Part shown: piece after piece, positions 1 through 7,538 of the stretch
Layout: every line of letters starts with the position of its first letter
How positions within the stretch are numbered: the stretch's first letter is position 1
Assembly (NCBI RefSeq): GCF_000428845.1
Contig: NZ_AUAS01000022.1
Span: 1 to 41,639, forward strand
DNA: 41,639 bases
From: Dyadobacter alkalitolerans DSM 23607
GTDB taxonomy: Bacteria > Bacteroidota > Bacteroidia > Cytophagales > Spirosomataceae
Direction of reading: 5' to 3'
Notes under the pieces: generated by a model
Databases searched by the model: none
Told to the model about the DNA's origin: nothing
Seen by the model: the letters and a program-made list of their open reading frames with translations, nothing else
Translations under genes and position numbers: made by a program

Positions 1-924
1 CTGATTGCAATCTGCCGTTTCCAGGCTGCCTTCATATAATTGTGAGTAGCACGTAACAGTCTTGGCACCCCCGCTCAGAATGTAGTTGCTGCCCTTCACC
101 CGGACATTCAACTGATGCGCTTTCCCATCAAGCAAAGTCGCGGGCAAAGTAAAGTTGAAGGCGTAGTTGCCCGTACTGCCAGGACCTGCGTTTTTCAGGT
201 CCGAGCGGAAAGCATCTGATACAACCGTTGCATATACGGTGCTGCCTTCGTAAAGCTCGATCGTTAGTGGTGAGGCTGGGTAGCTCCTGTCCCAAACCCA
301 GCCGCGCACTACTTTACAGTCAGCCGCTTCAAAAACACCGATGTACTGCAATGTTGAGCAACTTGTTTGCTGTGCTGATCCAGGTAAAAGATAGTTTCCA
401 CCCTTGACTCGGACACTCAGCTCATGTGCCTTCCCATCTTTAAGCGCCGCCGGGAAAGCGAAACTAAACCCGTAGTTGCCACTTCCTTTACCCGAATCTT
501 TTAGGTCTGCGCGATATGAGTTGGAAGTAACGGTTGCATATACCGTGTTTCCTTCTACTAATTCGATAGTAAGTGTTGAGTTAGGGCGCCTCTTATCCCA
601 AACCCAACCTTTTATAGTATAGCAATCTGTTTGTTCGAAAACGCCTTCATACAAGTATGCCAGTTCCTTGGGCGAGCCATTTAATATATATGATGAGTTA
701 CGGACCCGGGCACTTATCTGATGCGCCTTACCATCTTTCAAGGCTATAGGAATTGGCAGGGTAAAACCATAGTTTCCTGCATTTTCTAAATCATTTCTCA
801 ACTCACTAGCTTTCACACTAGTTATTACTACACTCCCTTCAAGTATTTCAACTATTAAATCAGCATTAGGATGATTTTTATCCCATACCCAACCTTGAAT
901 AATTGAATCGGACACAATTTCAAG
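1..924 (-). repeat. Tandem coding repeats of about 100 residues
   Basis: Three full units lie at about 924-657, 656-349 and 348-43, and a fourth begins at about 42. The WVWDK/R cores are near 893, 606 and 305, giving a period of about 287-303 bases. The units differ by many substitutions, so the array is old rather than freshly amplified. Unit 1 is the most diverged and lacks the insertion before NYGF that units 2 and 3 carry. Confidence 0.85.
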
Positions 925-1596
925 ATTACCGCTAAAACTTGTCGGTAGGGATGTTGCGTTAGAACACCCTATTGTAAAAACTTCATAACTATCTGGAATG
1001 ATTGCTTGCGCTGTTGTGATGGATCCTGCACTTAATGAGCTCCCCCCTCCTGTTAAAGCATTTTCATCAAGAACAGATACGATTCGCTCCCATCTTGAAT
1101 TAGCTTTGCTCCAACCTACAATAGTCGCGCGGTTAAGCGCATCTTCAGTTAGCACGGCTAAATTGCTAGCAGCATTCCAGCTAAGCGATATTTTTGCGGC
1201 CTTTGAGCCGTTAATATCCCAGTATTCCTTATCACTGACTGTTCTGATAGAACTGTCCTTTTGACTTAGGTTAAACGGCCCGCTTGTTAGCACTGAGGCC
1301 GAGCCTACATTCCCCATGAAGTAGGCACCGGATGTTCCATCTGCATCGGCTGCAAATGGCCGATAGACGCCATTTTGTCCAACTGGAAAAATAAAGAATG
1401 CGGTGCCGTATTTTTTCGCATAACCGTCGACATGCTTTGCATCTCCAATTCCAGTAAGTTTTGATGATTCTGAAAAGCTGACAATACCAATAGGATTTCT
1501 TTCTGTTTTTATAATCCCTGTTGACTGAGCAAACAATGCGTATGCAGGAAGGATTAAGGAAAAGATGCTAACTAAAAGTTTGAATAGGTTCTTCAT
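1..1596 (-). CDS. Secreted tandem-repeat protein, 3' end beyond window
   Basis: The reading frame is open for 532 codons from an ATG at 1596-1594 to the left edge, so the C-terminus is missing. The N-terminus is a clear signal peptide (MKNLFKLLVSIFSLILPAYA, then LFAQS). Residues about 25-220 are a unique region that I do not recognise. From about residue 225 there are roughly 100-residue repeats, each with a core GWVWDK/R, a proline, ExxEG, a DL, NYGF or NYAF, and LDGKAH or KDGKAH followed by VRV. Repeats of this type are common in large surface proteins of Cytophagales; their function is unknown to me. It starts 7 nt after the DUF1501 stop codon and so probably ends a DUF1800-DUF1501 operon. 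A type IX sorting domain may lie outside the window, but that is only an expectation. Confidence 0.85.
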   Translation of the reverse strand, partial: MKNLFKLLVSIFSLILPAYALFAQSTGIIKTERNPIGIVSFSESSKLTGIGDAKHVDGYAKKYGTAFFIFPVGQNGVYRPFAADADGTSGAYFMGNVGSASVLTSGPFNLSQKDSSIRTVSDKEYWDINGSKAAKISLSWNAASNLAVLTEDALNRATIVGWSKANSRWERIVSVLDENALTGGGSSLSAGSITTAQAIIPDSYEVFTIGCSNATSLPTSFSGNLEIVSDSIIQGWVWDKNHPNADLIVEILEGSVVITSVKASELRNDLENAGNYGFTLPIPIALKDGKAHQISARVRNSSYILNGSPKELAYLYEGVFEQTDCYTIKGWVWDKRRPNSTLTIELVEGNTVYATVTSNSYRADLKDSGKGSGNYGFSFAFPAALKDGKAHELSVRVKGGNYLLPGSAQQTSCSTLQYIGVFEAADCKVVRGWVWDRSYPASPLTIELYEGSTVYATVVSDAFRSDLKNAGPGSTGNYAFNFTLPATLLDGKAHQLNVRVKGSNYILSGGAKTVTCYSQLYEGSLETADCNQ

Positions 1597-1603
1597 ATAA
1601 TGG

Positions 1604-3133
1604 TTAGCCTGTGATGTTAATATTATAGTCGCCCAAAAATGTTATTTCTCCACCCGCCTGCACCTTTACGTCTTTTGCAACGATATTTTGTCCCACTGTT
1701 ACCTTATGGCCGGAATTAACGTTAACTATATCCCGGGAAGAGGGAACTCGGCCATGAGACCAGATTTCCGGATTTGCCCAGAAACCAGAACCAATGGTTT
1801 GCACGACATCAGAAAACAGCGACGTGGTTTGAAAATTTTTGAAGAGTAGTTGACTTGTCTTTGATGTAGCTGTACCAAACCAGTCGTTTAAAACATCGGA
1901 GTAAACCCTTCTAAAATCGATCTGCATTTTAATGTCACGATTTTTATCCCATAAAGGTGGGGAAGCTGGAAGCAGCCCGTTTATAAGATCAGGATTTGTA
2001 CCTACCAATTGCCTTTTTATTCCAGTACCAAAAACAAACATTGGTGCACCGACTCCGTGATCAGTTCCTTTGGAAGCATTAGAAGTTGCGCGTCTTCCAA
2101 AGTCAGAGAAAGTCATTCCCAAAACTTTATCTTCTATTCCCTGTAGTTTTAAGTCGTTTTGAAAAGCCGCAATCCCATCAGACAGCTTTTTGAGTAAAAT
2201 TGCATGAGTCCCCTCAGTACTATTAGTCCCTACCTGTCCAGAATGTGTATCAAAGCCACCCAGCTCTACGTAATAGATCTTCGATTTAAGCCCGCCGTGA
2301 ATAAGCCTTGAAACAATTTTCAACTGGTCGGCCAGCTCATTTTTTTCAGAAGCTGCTGGATAACTTGCTAGATTTCTGCCAGCGTCCGCAGCCGCTTTAA
2401 TTTCAGCGGCATAACCTACGGCTGTTACTTGTTTTTGACGAATAAAGGAGATTAACTCACCAGCATCACAGCAAGGAAGATTTGTGTCTAAGGTTGTACT
2501 TGGTTCTCCAATCAGTTGATAAAATATGTTAGGATCCTGGATAGTGATTCCCATTGATTGATCGTTTCCTAAAAGCGCAGTTGTGCTGATTTGCCCAATC
2601 TGGACCGCTAACGGATCTTCCATATCACTCGTCGGATATGCTTCGGGATATCCTGGGAAGCGATCGTTCAGGTATCGCCCAGCCCAGCCGCTGGATGCAT
2701 ATTGCGAAGCGTCAACCGCCGTCATCCATATATCCGTAGATCTGTAATGTGACTGATCCGGATTGGGATATGAAACTCCATTTACGATAGCAAGCTTACC
2801 TTCATCATAAAGTGCGCGCATCCCGGTCATGGCAGGGTGAAGGCCCATTCCAACATTTCCCTGAAGCTTAAGTACACTGCTTTCCGGAATTGCAATATTG
2901 GTTCTTAGCTCGTTATATTTCGAGTAATATTCCAGTGGAATCACCGTATTCAGACCATCATTGCCTCCGGCTAAATAAATGATGACCAATACACGATCGT
3001 TATTTAATGCTGCTGTACGTTTTAAAGACTGGACAAGTGCAGAACCTTTGGCTAACGATTTAATTCCAAAACCATCTAGCATTACAGGCAGCATAAGGGC
3101 AGCTCCTGCTGAAAAGAAGTTTCTCCTGTTCAT
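1604..3133 (-). CDS. DUF1501 family protein with G8-like tail
   Basis: The 509-residue protein opens with MNRRNFF and a hydrophobic stretch, an RR-type (Tat-like) export signal usual in this family. Diagnostic DUF1501 segments are visible: AGGNDGLNTVIPL (about 54-66), HYRSTDIW, a GGFDTHSGQ block near 290, and a TFSDFGRR...GTDHG block near 345-360. The fold is related to alkaline phosphatase/sulfatase enzymes, but no reaction is established for the family. The last 50 or so residues (W.HGRVPSSRDIV, G.KVTV, then AGGEITFLGD) look like the start of a G8 or similar beta-helix module, which I do not expect in a plain DUF1501 protein. It follows the DUF1800 gene by 11 nt. These two families are regularly adjacent in Bacteroidota and Planctomycetes and are presumed to work together outside the cytoplasm. 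Confidence 0.92.
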   Translation of the reverse strand: MNRRNFFSAGAALMLPVMLDGFGIKSLAKGSALVQSLKRTAALNNDRVLVIIYLAGGNDGLNTVIPLEYYSKYNELRTNIAIPESSVLKLQGNVGMGLHPAMTGMRALYDEGKLAIVNGVSYPNPDQSHYRSTDIWMTAVDASQYASSGWAGRYLNDRFPGYPEAYPTSDMEDPLAVQIGQISTTALLGNDQSMGITIQDPNIFYQLIGEPSTTLDTNLPCCDAGELISFIRQKQVTAVGYAAEIKAAADAGRNLASYPAASEKNELADQLKIVSRLIHGGLKSKIYYVELGGFDTHSGQVGTNSTEGTHAILLKKLSDGIAAFQNDLKLQGIEDKVLGMTFSDFGRRATSNASKGTDHGVGAPMFVFGTGIKRQLVGTNPDLINGLLPASPPLWDKNRDIKMQIDFRRVYSDVLNDWFGTATSKTSQLLFKNFQTTSLFSDVVQTIGSGFWANPEIWSHGRVPSSRDIVNVNSGHKVTVGQNIVAKDVKVQAGGEITFLGDYNINITG

Positions 3134-3144
3134 TTGTTTACGAT

Positions 3145-4782
3145 TTAAAATATTTGATATTCAGCCATTCTAAACATGTATTTCAGCATCGTGCGGCATC
3201 GCCATAAAATGATGTTCTGTTTTGAAATGTCTGCTGGAGAAGTTCGATAGGCATCCCACTCACGGATCCATGTTGTTCTTGCACTACTCTTCATCATCAT
3301 GATGGAATCGATTAGGAAATCCTTCTGTTGTTGATTCAATTCAATTGCGAAGAGATTCTTTGATAATTCTTCTAAAACCTTTTCACAAGTAATCGCAGGT
3401 GAGCTGGCGACGTCAGAGAAATTAGGCTGTATAGCGCGTAACCGGGCCAGAATATCAATACCTAACAAATAGCCTGGTTTGATTTCCAGATATGGATATA
3501 CCAAATTATCTGTACGTGCACCTCTAAGCCCTAGTGTGCTTTCATTAATCCAATTTTTGGAGTAGCCAGTTTGATAATATGCGGGAGAACCGAAAACGGA
3601 AGGCTGATTAAGCAGATTTAGCTGAAGGCTGTTCATAGCTGAACCTAAAAAAGCAATCATTCGCTGAAATGCCCCATATTCAGTAGTGATATTCGGGACC
3701 GGCAGGTCAAACAGACGAACAGCCCCGATGAGTAATTCTGCCGGGGACTTTACAATTGCACCAACATTAGTTGTATCAAAAAAAATATCACTAGATAAAA
3801 GTTTTTTTATGACAGGGACAATTGCATAGTTATTGGCGCTGCTTGAGAAGAAAGAGGCTAAAGGAACTATGACTTGATCCTCTATTTCCTGTGTTACATT
3901 TGGATTGACATACCATCTGTATAGCTTTCTACAAATGAATTTTGGAGATTCTGGATGAGACAAGAGCATATTAGCAAGATCACCTAATTCTTCGTCCCCT
4001 GCAGTTGACCCACTTCTACCGACTATCGTCGTATTATTATATTTGGAAGAGAAAGTCTTATCGGAAGTATCGTGCCTGTCCGGATTGAAAACTGCGCCGA
4101 TTGTCGTTGAACCTTCCTTAAATTTGTTCAATGCTTGCCATCCTGTCAGAACTTGCGCCGCAGCTTTAACGTCCTGTTCAGTGTAATTATAGTTGCCGCT
4201 GAAGTCCTTTTGCCCCACAGCAAACAACTCTTGTAATTCTCTTCCATAGTTTTCATTCGGCAATTCTTTCGCATTTTCATTACCATTTTGAAAAATCAGC
4301 ATTCCAGGATCCTTCGAGATACCTATGACTAAATCCTTGAAATTGCCAAGTGCATTAGATCTCAAAAATCTCAAGTATCTGTCCATGTAGCGAAAATCTT
4401 CCACACCCGCCTGAGTTACAACAAAATGGTTTTGCCAGAAAGCAGTAAGCTTTTCAAGAATAGATGGACGTCCGTTTTGTTCCGCCATTAAGCCAATCCA
4501 CCAATATTTCACATAATTGTAATAGTTGGAATTTCGACTTTGATCGAATGGCTTGGTGAGAAAAGGCTGTCCCGCATCAGCACGGCTTTCATCCATCTCA
4601 ACGGGAGGTGGTGGAGTTGCACGATGTGATGCATTTGCAATTAGTAGCTCGACAGCCTCAGAAGCGTTTTTGCCAGTGAAGGAAGCAATTTCTTGATTGG
4701 TTGGGCCAAAAGTAGCACGCCTCAAGAGGTGAGCAGCTGCTGCCTGGGATAATACCGGAGTGTAGGTTTGTAAAAAAGCCAT
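3145..4782 (-). CDS. DUF1800 family protein
   Basis: This 545-residue protein is a typical DUF1800 member. Visible family blocks in order are LLRRATFGPTNQEI near the N-terminus, FWQNHFVV at about 117, NENYGRELQELFAVG at about 177 followed by YTEQDVKAAAQVLTGW, and then GDLANMLLSHPESPKFICRKLYRWYV. No convincing signal peptide is seen; the start MAFLQTYTPVLSQAAAAHLL is amphipathic and belongs to the domain. The molecular function is unknown. It is the first gene of the minus-strand operon with DUF1501 (11 nt gap) and the repeat protein. A 14-bp palindrome sits 60 bp upstream. Confidence 0.93.
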   Translation of the reverse strand: MAFLQTYTPVLSQAAAAHLLRRATFGPTNQEIASFTGKNASEAVELLIANASHRATPPPPVEMDESRADAGQPFLTKPFDQSRNSNYYNYVKYWWIGLMAEQNGRPSILEKLTAFWQNHFVVTQAGVEDFRYMDRYLRFLRSNALGNFKDLVIGISKDPGMLIFQNGNENAKELPNENYGRELQELFAVGQKDFSGNYNYTEQDVKAAAQVLTGWQALNKFKEGSTTIGAVFNPDRHDTSDKTFSSKYNNTTIVGRSGSTAGDEELGDLANMLLSHPESPKFICRKLYRWYVNPNVTQEIEDQVIVPLASFFSSSANNYAIVPVIKKLLSSDIFFDTTNVGAIVKSPAELLIGAVRLFDLPVPNITTEYGAFQRMIAFLGSAMNSLQLNLLNQPSVFGSPAYYQTGYSKNWINESTLGLRGARTDNLVYPYLEIKPGYLLGIDILARLRAIQPNFSDVASSPAITCEKVLEELSKNLFAIELNQQQKDFLIDSIMMMKSSARTTWIREWDAYRTSPADISKQNIILWRCRTMLKYMFRMAEYQIF

Positions 4783-4841
4783 GTGTTGTGTAAGGGCGAG
4801 TAGAATCCTTTGTGTAAAAGTATTTCTATATCAAAAACATT

Positions 4842-4855
4842 TTACATCGATGTAA
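4842..4855. promoter_or_regulatory. 14-bp perfect palindrome upstream of DUF1800 operon
   Basis: TTACATCGATGTAA is perfectly self-complementary and is flanked by A/T tracts. It lies 60 bp before the DUF1800 start in the probable promoter region, so an operator for a dimeric repressor or activator is the simplest reading. No regulator gene is nearby to match it. Confidence 0.45.
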
Positions 4856-4916
4856 TTTTACGAAAAATTAATAGAAAACCATGAAAATAGAAAGTAACTC
4901 GAAATGTTAACAAAGT

Positions 4917-4949
4917 AATTCTACAAATTGTTTCCCGATTTGTAGAATT
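4917..4949 (+). terminator. 12-bp perfect hairpin followed by T-rich tract
   Basis: AATTCTACAAAT and ATTTGTAGAATT form a perfect 12-bp stem around a 9-base loop, followed on the plus strand by a T-rich stretch (TTGATTGTTTTTCTTTTTG). That is the shape of an intrinsic terminator for plus-strand transcription, yet no plus-strand gene lies upstream. It may stop antisense transcription towards the polysaccharide locus, or terminate an unrecognised small RNA. Confidence 0.45.
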
Positions 4950-5296
4950 TTGATTGTTTTTCTTTTTGTCTGATATCTTGTTTACCAGACATGAGAGATC
5001 CATCAAACCCTATTAATACAACTGTAACGCACAGTTGACTTGGTGCTGGCAGAGGTTGTTGAGAACTATACAGCGATAATGATCTGGGGGATAACCCTAG
5101 AAATTGACATTGCACACCTTGATGAGCCAAAGATTTATTAAGCAATGCTTTGTGCTGATCGAGAAATAGTAGCGAAGAACGTCATCGGAAGATGTTGGAC
5201 AGCTTGCAGAACCTGCCGTCACATTGTAAAGTTTTAAGAAATTTTTGTTTTTTAAGATCTAAATCCAGGAATAATTCAAATCTTGTCTTGGCGAAT

Positions 5297-5326
5297 TTTT
5301 ATAATTGATTCTTGTTAGTACCTTTG
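5297..5326 (+). promoter_or_regulatory. Candidate promoter for polysaccharide locus
   Basis: TACCTTTG at 5319-5326 fits the Bacteroidota -7 consensus TAnnTTTG exactly. An imperfect -33 box (TTTT, 5297-5300) lies 18 bases upstream. Transcription would start near 5332 and give the CpsB gene a leader of nearly 390 bases. Confidence 0.4.
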
Positions 5327-5330
5327 CATG

Positions 5331-5339
5331 TACTCAACG
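5331..5339 (+). repeat. TACTCAACG start-site motif, copy 1
   Basis: It lies 6 nt before the ATG of the doubtful ORF at 5346 and just downstream of the candidate promoter's -7 box. Confidence 0.5.
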
Positions 5340-5345
5340 TCTTAT

Positions 5346-5654
5346 ATGAAAATCGCTCTTCAAAAAGCTACTAGTGAACCAATTCCAAACAAGTTTGTCT
5401 GGCGGATTTTGGATTTCGGATTAACTTCCACACAGAGTTGGAAAAAACACTCCTTTACAAGTACTGTAACTGCATGCACAGACTTCCTCCTTCGCGTTAC
5501 AAATAAAAGACTCGTCTTAGATAAATTTCGTCATGAAAAGCCTGCTTTGGCCGTGTACGGTCTTGTTCCAAAAACTTGTGTACCCTATTGCTATTTCATT
5601 CAAAACGATATGAATGAACGTCAAGTAAGGAGCATCTTTACTTTTTGGATTTGA
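5346..5654 (+). CDS. Doubtful small ORF in leader of polysaccharide locus
   Basis: This is an open frame of 102 codons that I do not recognise. The ATG at 5346 is chosen because it lies 6 nt after a TACTCAACG motif that also precedes three secure starts in this window; an in-frame ATG at 5328 would overlap the promoter. The product is basic, without a signal peptide or membrane segment, and has several Cys residues. Polysaccharide loci of Bacteroidota often begin with a NusG-like antiterminator (UpxY), but I see no NusG signature here. It may be a leader, a decayed gene or a chance frame. Confidence 0.25.
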   Translation: MKIALQKATSEPIPNKFVWRILDFGLTSTQSWKKHSFTSTVTACTDFLLRVTNKRLVLDKFRHEKPALAVYGLVPKTCVPYCYFIQNDMNERQVRSIFTFWI

Positions 5655-5715
5655 ACCACAACAGTGCACTAAAGTAAAATACTAGGTTCTACTGAGATTT
5701 TTATTATGCCTATAT

Positions 5716-6453
5716 ATGCTGAATTGGTTGTTCAAGAAGAAAGAAGTCCACAAAGTTAATCTTGCCCATATTGGAGTAGACATACATTCCCATATCATTC
5801 CTGGTATCGATGATGGTGTCCAGACTATTGAAGAAGCGTTAGCTATGTTAGAAAAGATGTCCTCAATTGGGTACAGTCGCGTTATCACAACACCGCACAT
5901 CATTTGGGATTGCTATAAGAACACACCTGAAATAATAAATAAGGGGTTACACGAAGTTCGCATGGCGGCTGAACACGAAGGATTGCCTATCAGAATTGAT
6001 GCCGCAGCTGAATATTTTATTGACGAGCATTTTATGGAACTTCTGCAGTCGGATTCAGAAATTCTGACATTGCCGGGTAATAGAGTTTTAGTAGAGCTTC
6101 CATATTCGACCCCCCTGCTGAATGTATCGGAAACTCTGTTCTACATAATAGAAAAAGGGTTTCAGCCAGTGCTGGCACATCCCGAACGCTACACTTACTA
6201 TTATTCCGATCCATCGGTTTATAGAAAACTGGTCAATCAGGGATGTGAGTTGCAAGTTAATCTGCTTTCTCTAAGTGGCTATTATGGAGAAACCATTGCT
6301 GATATGGCAAATTGGCTTTTGCAAAATGGCTTGATTACTTTTTTAGGTAGTGATGCGCATAAGATTCAGCACCTGGATATGATTCAAAGGCTAAACAATA
6401 ATGAGTGGTTGTCCAGTTATCCATTTCAAAACGAAAAACTGCAGATGTTATAA
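5716..6453 (+). CDS. CpsB/CapC-type protein-tyrosine phosphatase (PHP fold)
   Basis: The 245-residue cytoplasmic protein is a PHP-family, metal-dependent tyrosine phosphatase. Metal-binding blocks are visible: DIHSHIIPGIDDG (about 21-33), TTPHI (about 58), LAHPERY (about 152) and FLGSDAH (about 210). By family knowledge it dephosphorylates the tyrosine-rich tail of the Wzc kinase encoded two genes downstream and so controls chain length and export. The length is normal for CpsB (about 240-255). The ATG at 5716 is preferred because the conserved domain begins almost at once. A promoter begins right after its stop codon, so it may be transcribed separately from the export genes. Confidence 0.92.
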   Translation: MLNWLFKKKEVHKVNLAHIGVDIHSHIIPGIDDGVQTIEEALAMLEKMSSIGYSRVITTPHIIWDCYKNTPEIINKGLHEVRMAAEHEGLPIRIDAAAEYFIDEHFMELLQSDSEILTLPGNRVLVELPYSTPLLNVSETLFYIIEKGFQPVLAHPERYTYYYSDPSVYRKLVNQGCELQVNLLSLSGYYGETIADMANWLLQNGLITFLGSDAHKIQHLDMIQRLNNNEWLSSYPFQNEKLQML

Positions 6454-6483
6454 TTTGTGGTAATTGAATTTTTCTTATATTTG
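6454..6483 (+). promoter_or_regulatory. Bacteroidota-type promoter for export genes
   Basis: TTTG at 6454-6457, immediately after the CpsB stop codon, is followed by an 18-base spacer and TATATTTG at 6476-6483, an exact match to TAnnTTTG. The start site would be near 6490, about 185 bases before the wza-like gene. A GGTAC-A-GTACC dyad at 6555-6565 lies in the leader and could be an operator. Confidence 0.55.
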
Positions 6484-6674
6484 TATAAAATACAGTTCTG
6501 CTATAATTTGGATTATAATAAGATTGCCGTTAGGTTTTTGAAGTGAAAAATTAAGGTACAGTACCATTTCAGCTTATCAGTGGCCTTATTTTATCAACTA
6601 CGCAAAAAGCTAACATTCACAAATTCAAATCATTATCTTTTTTTTTAAATTTCAACGTAACTTAAAGTCCCTAT

Positions 6675-7502
6675 ATGCGCATATTTTTAAATTCCCGCTT
6701 ACCATCACTTTTTCTTGCAGCTGGAATATTAATTACAACAATTACGGGAACCACATCTTGTGTTTCTCCAAAGTCAATTGTGTATTTCCAAGGAGACACA
6801 ACGGCATTTTCATCTCAAGAAATCAATCAAAAGTATATTCCAATTATTCAGTCCAGCGACATCCTGGCAATTATTGTGGGTAGCTTAAACGCAGAAGCGA
6901 ATGAAGTATTTAACACACCGAATACATTTACCACTGCCAGTACCAATTATTCGAATGTTGGAGGGCCTCGTGTTCAACCAATAGGATATTTAGTGGATGT
7001 TGATGGCTATATAGAGGTTCCCTTGGTCGGAAAGTTGAAAGTTTCCGGCATGCGCACAAATGATGCAGCTGATACAATCCGGACCCGTTTGTTAAATTAT
7101 CTGAAAGAACCATCTGTAATTGTTCGCAACCTGAACTTTAAAGTTTCCGTACTTGGCGAAGTTAAGTCACCAGCCGTCTATGTGATCCCGGATGAAAAAA
7201 TAACACTTCCAGAAGTTTTAAGTCTTGCAGGAGATCTTACGATATATGGAAATCGCAGCACTGTAATGATTATCCGTGAAGAAAATAACGAACGTTCATA
7301 TGCTAGAATAGATTTGACATCAAGAGATATTTTTAATTCTCCCTACTACTATCTGCATAAAAACGATGTGGTTTATGTTGAACCAGTTAAGGCAAGAATG
7401 TTGGATACAGATAGCCGGATTCGGACAGTCCCTTTAATTGTAACTATTGTAGGAGGCATTAGTACCCTCGGAATTCTAATTTTAAACTTGGTCAGGCTGT
7501 AG
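6675..7502 (+). CDS. Wza-like polysaccharide export lipoprotein
   Basis: The 275-residue protein starts with a signal peptide ending in TTSC (Cys 29), a lipobox-like site. It continues with a Poly_export domain (about 55-140, including YLVDVDGYIEVPLVGKLKV) and a SLBB-type domain (about 150-240, FKVSVLGEVKSPAVYVI). The last 24 residues form a hydrophobic helix (VPLIVTIVGGISTLGILIL), matching the C-terminal amphipathic or membrane helix by which Wza proteins span the outer membrane. It would form the export pore together with the Wzc-like kinase encoded 36 nt downstream. It is shorter than E. coli Wza (379 residues) but normal for Bacteroidota. Confidence 0.92.
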   Translation: MRIFLNSRLPSLFLAAGILITTITGTTSCVSPKSIVYFQGDTTAFSSQEINQKYIPIIQSSDILAIIVGSLNAEANEVFNTPNTFTTASTNYSNVGGPRVQPIGYLVDVDGYIEVPLVGKLKVSGMRTNDAADTIRTRLLNYLKEPSVIVRNLNFKVSVLGEVKSPAVYVIPDEKITLPEVLSLAGDLTIYGNRSTVMIIREENNERSYARIDLTSRDIFNSPYYYLHKNDVVYVEPVKARMLDTDSRIRTVPLIVTIVGGISTLGILILNLVRL

Positions 7503-7538
7503 CCAAGAGATCTTGTTAATGAACATAATCAACTAGTT

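Larger units (their letters stand above)
4783..5345. other. Gene-poor, hairpin-rich intergenic stretch
   Basis: This separates the minus-strand DUF1800 operon from the plus-strand polysaccharide locus. I see no convincing gene in it. It contains the 14-bp palindrome at 4842, a 12-bp hairpin at 4917-4949, a 7-bp hairpin (CAACTGT/ACAGTTG, 5019-5037), a 6-bp hairpin with one G-T pair (5084-5100) and a candidate promoter ending at 5326. A 74-codon minus-strand frame (5145-4921) crosses it, but its composition and lack of any family resemblance argue against it. Confidence 0.6.

Noticed and set aside
1..924. Regular repeats considered as a CRISPR or minisatellite array.
   Set aside because: The period is about 300 bases, the repeats are diverged, and they translate into conserved protein units.
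998..1264. Plus-strand 88-codon frame opposite the repeat protein.
   Set aside because: It is antisense to a continuous frame with signal peptide and repeats.
4921..5145. Minus-strand 74-codon frame.
   Set aside because: It has no recognisable protein features, it crosses several inverted repeats, and its stop lies within a hairpin arm.
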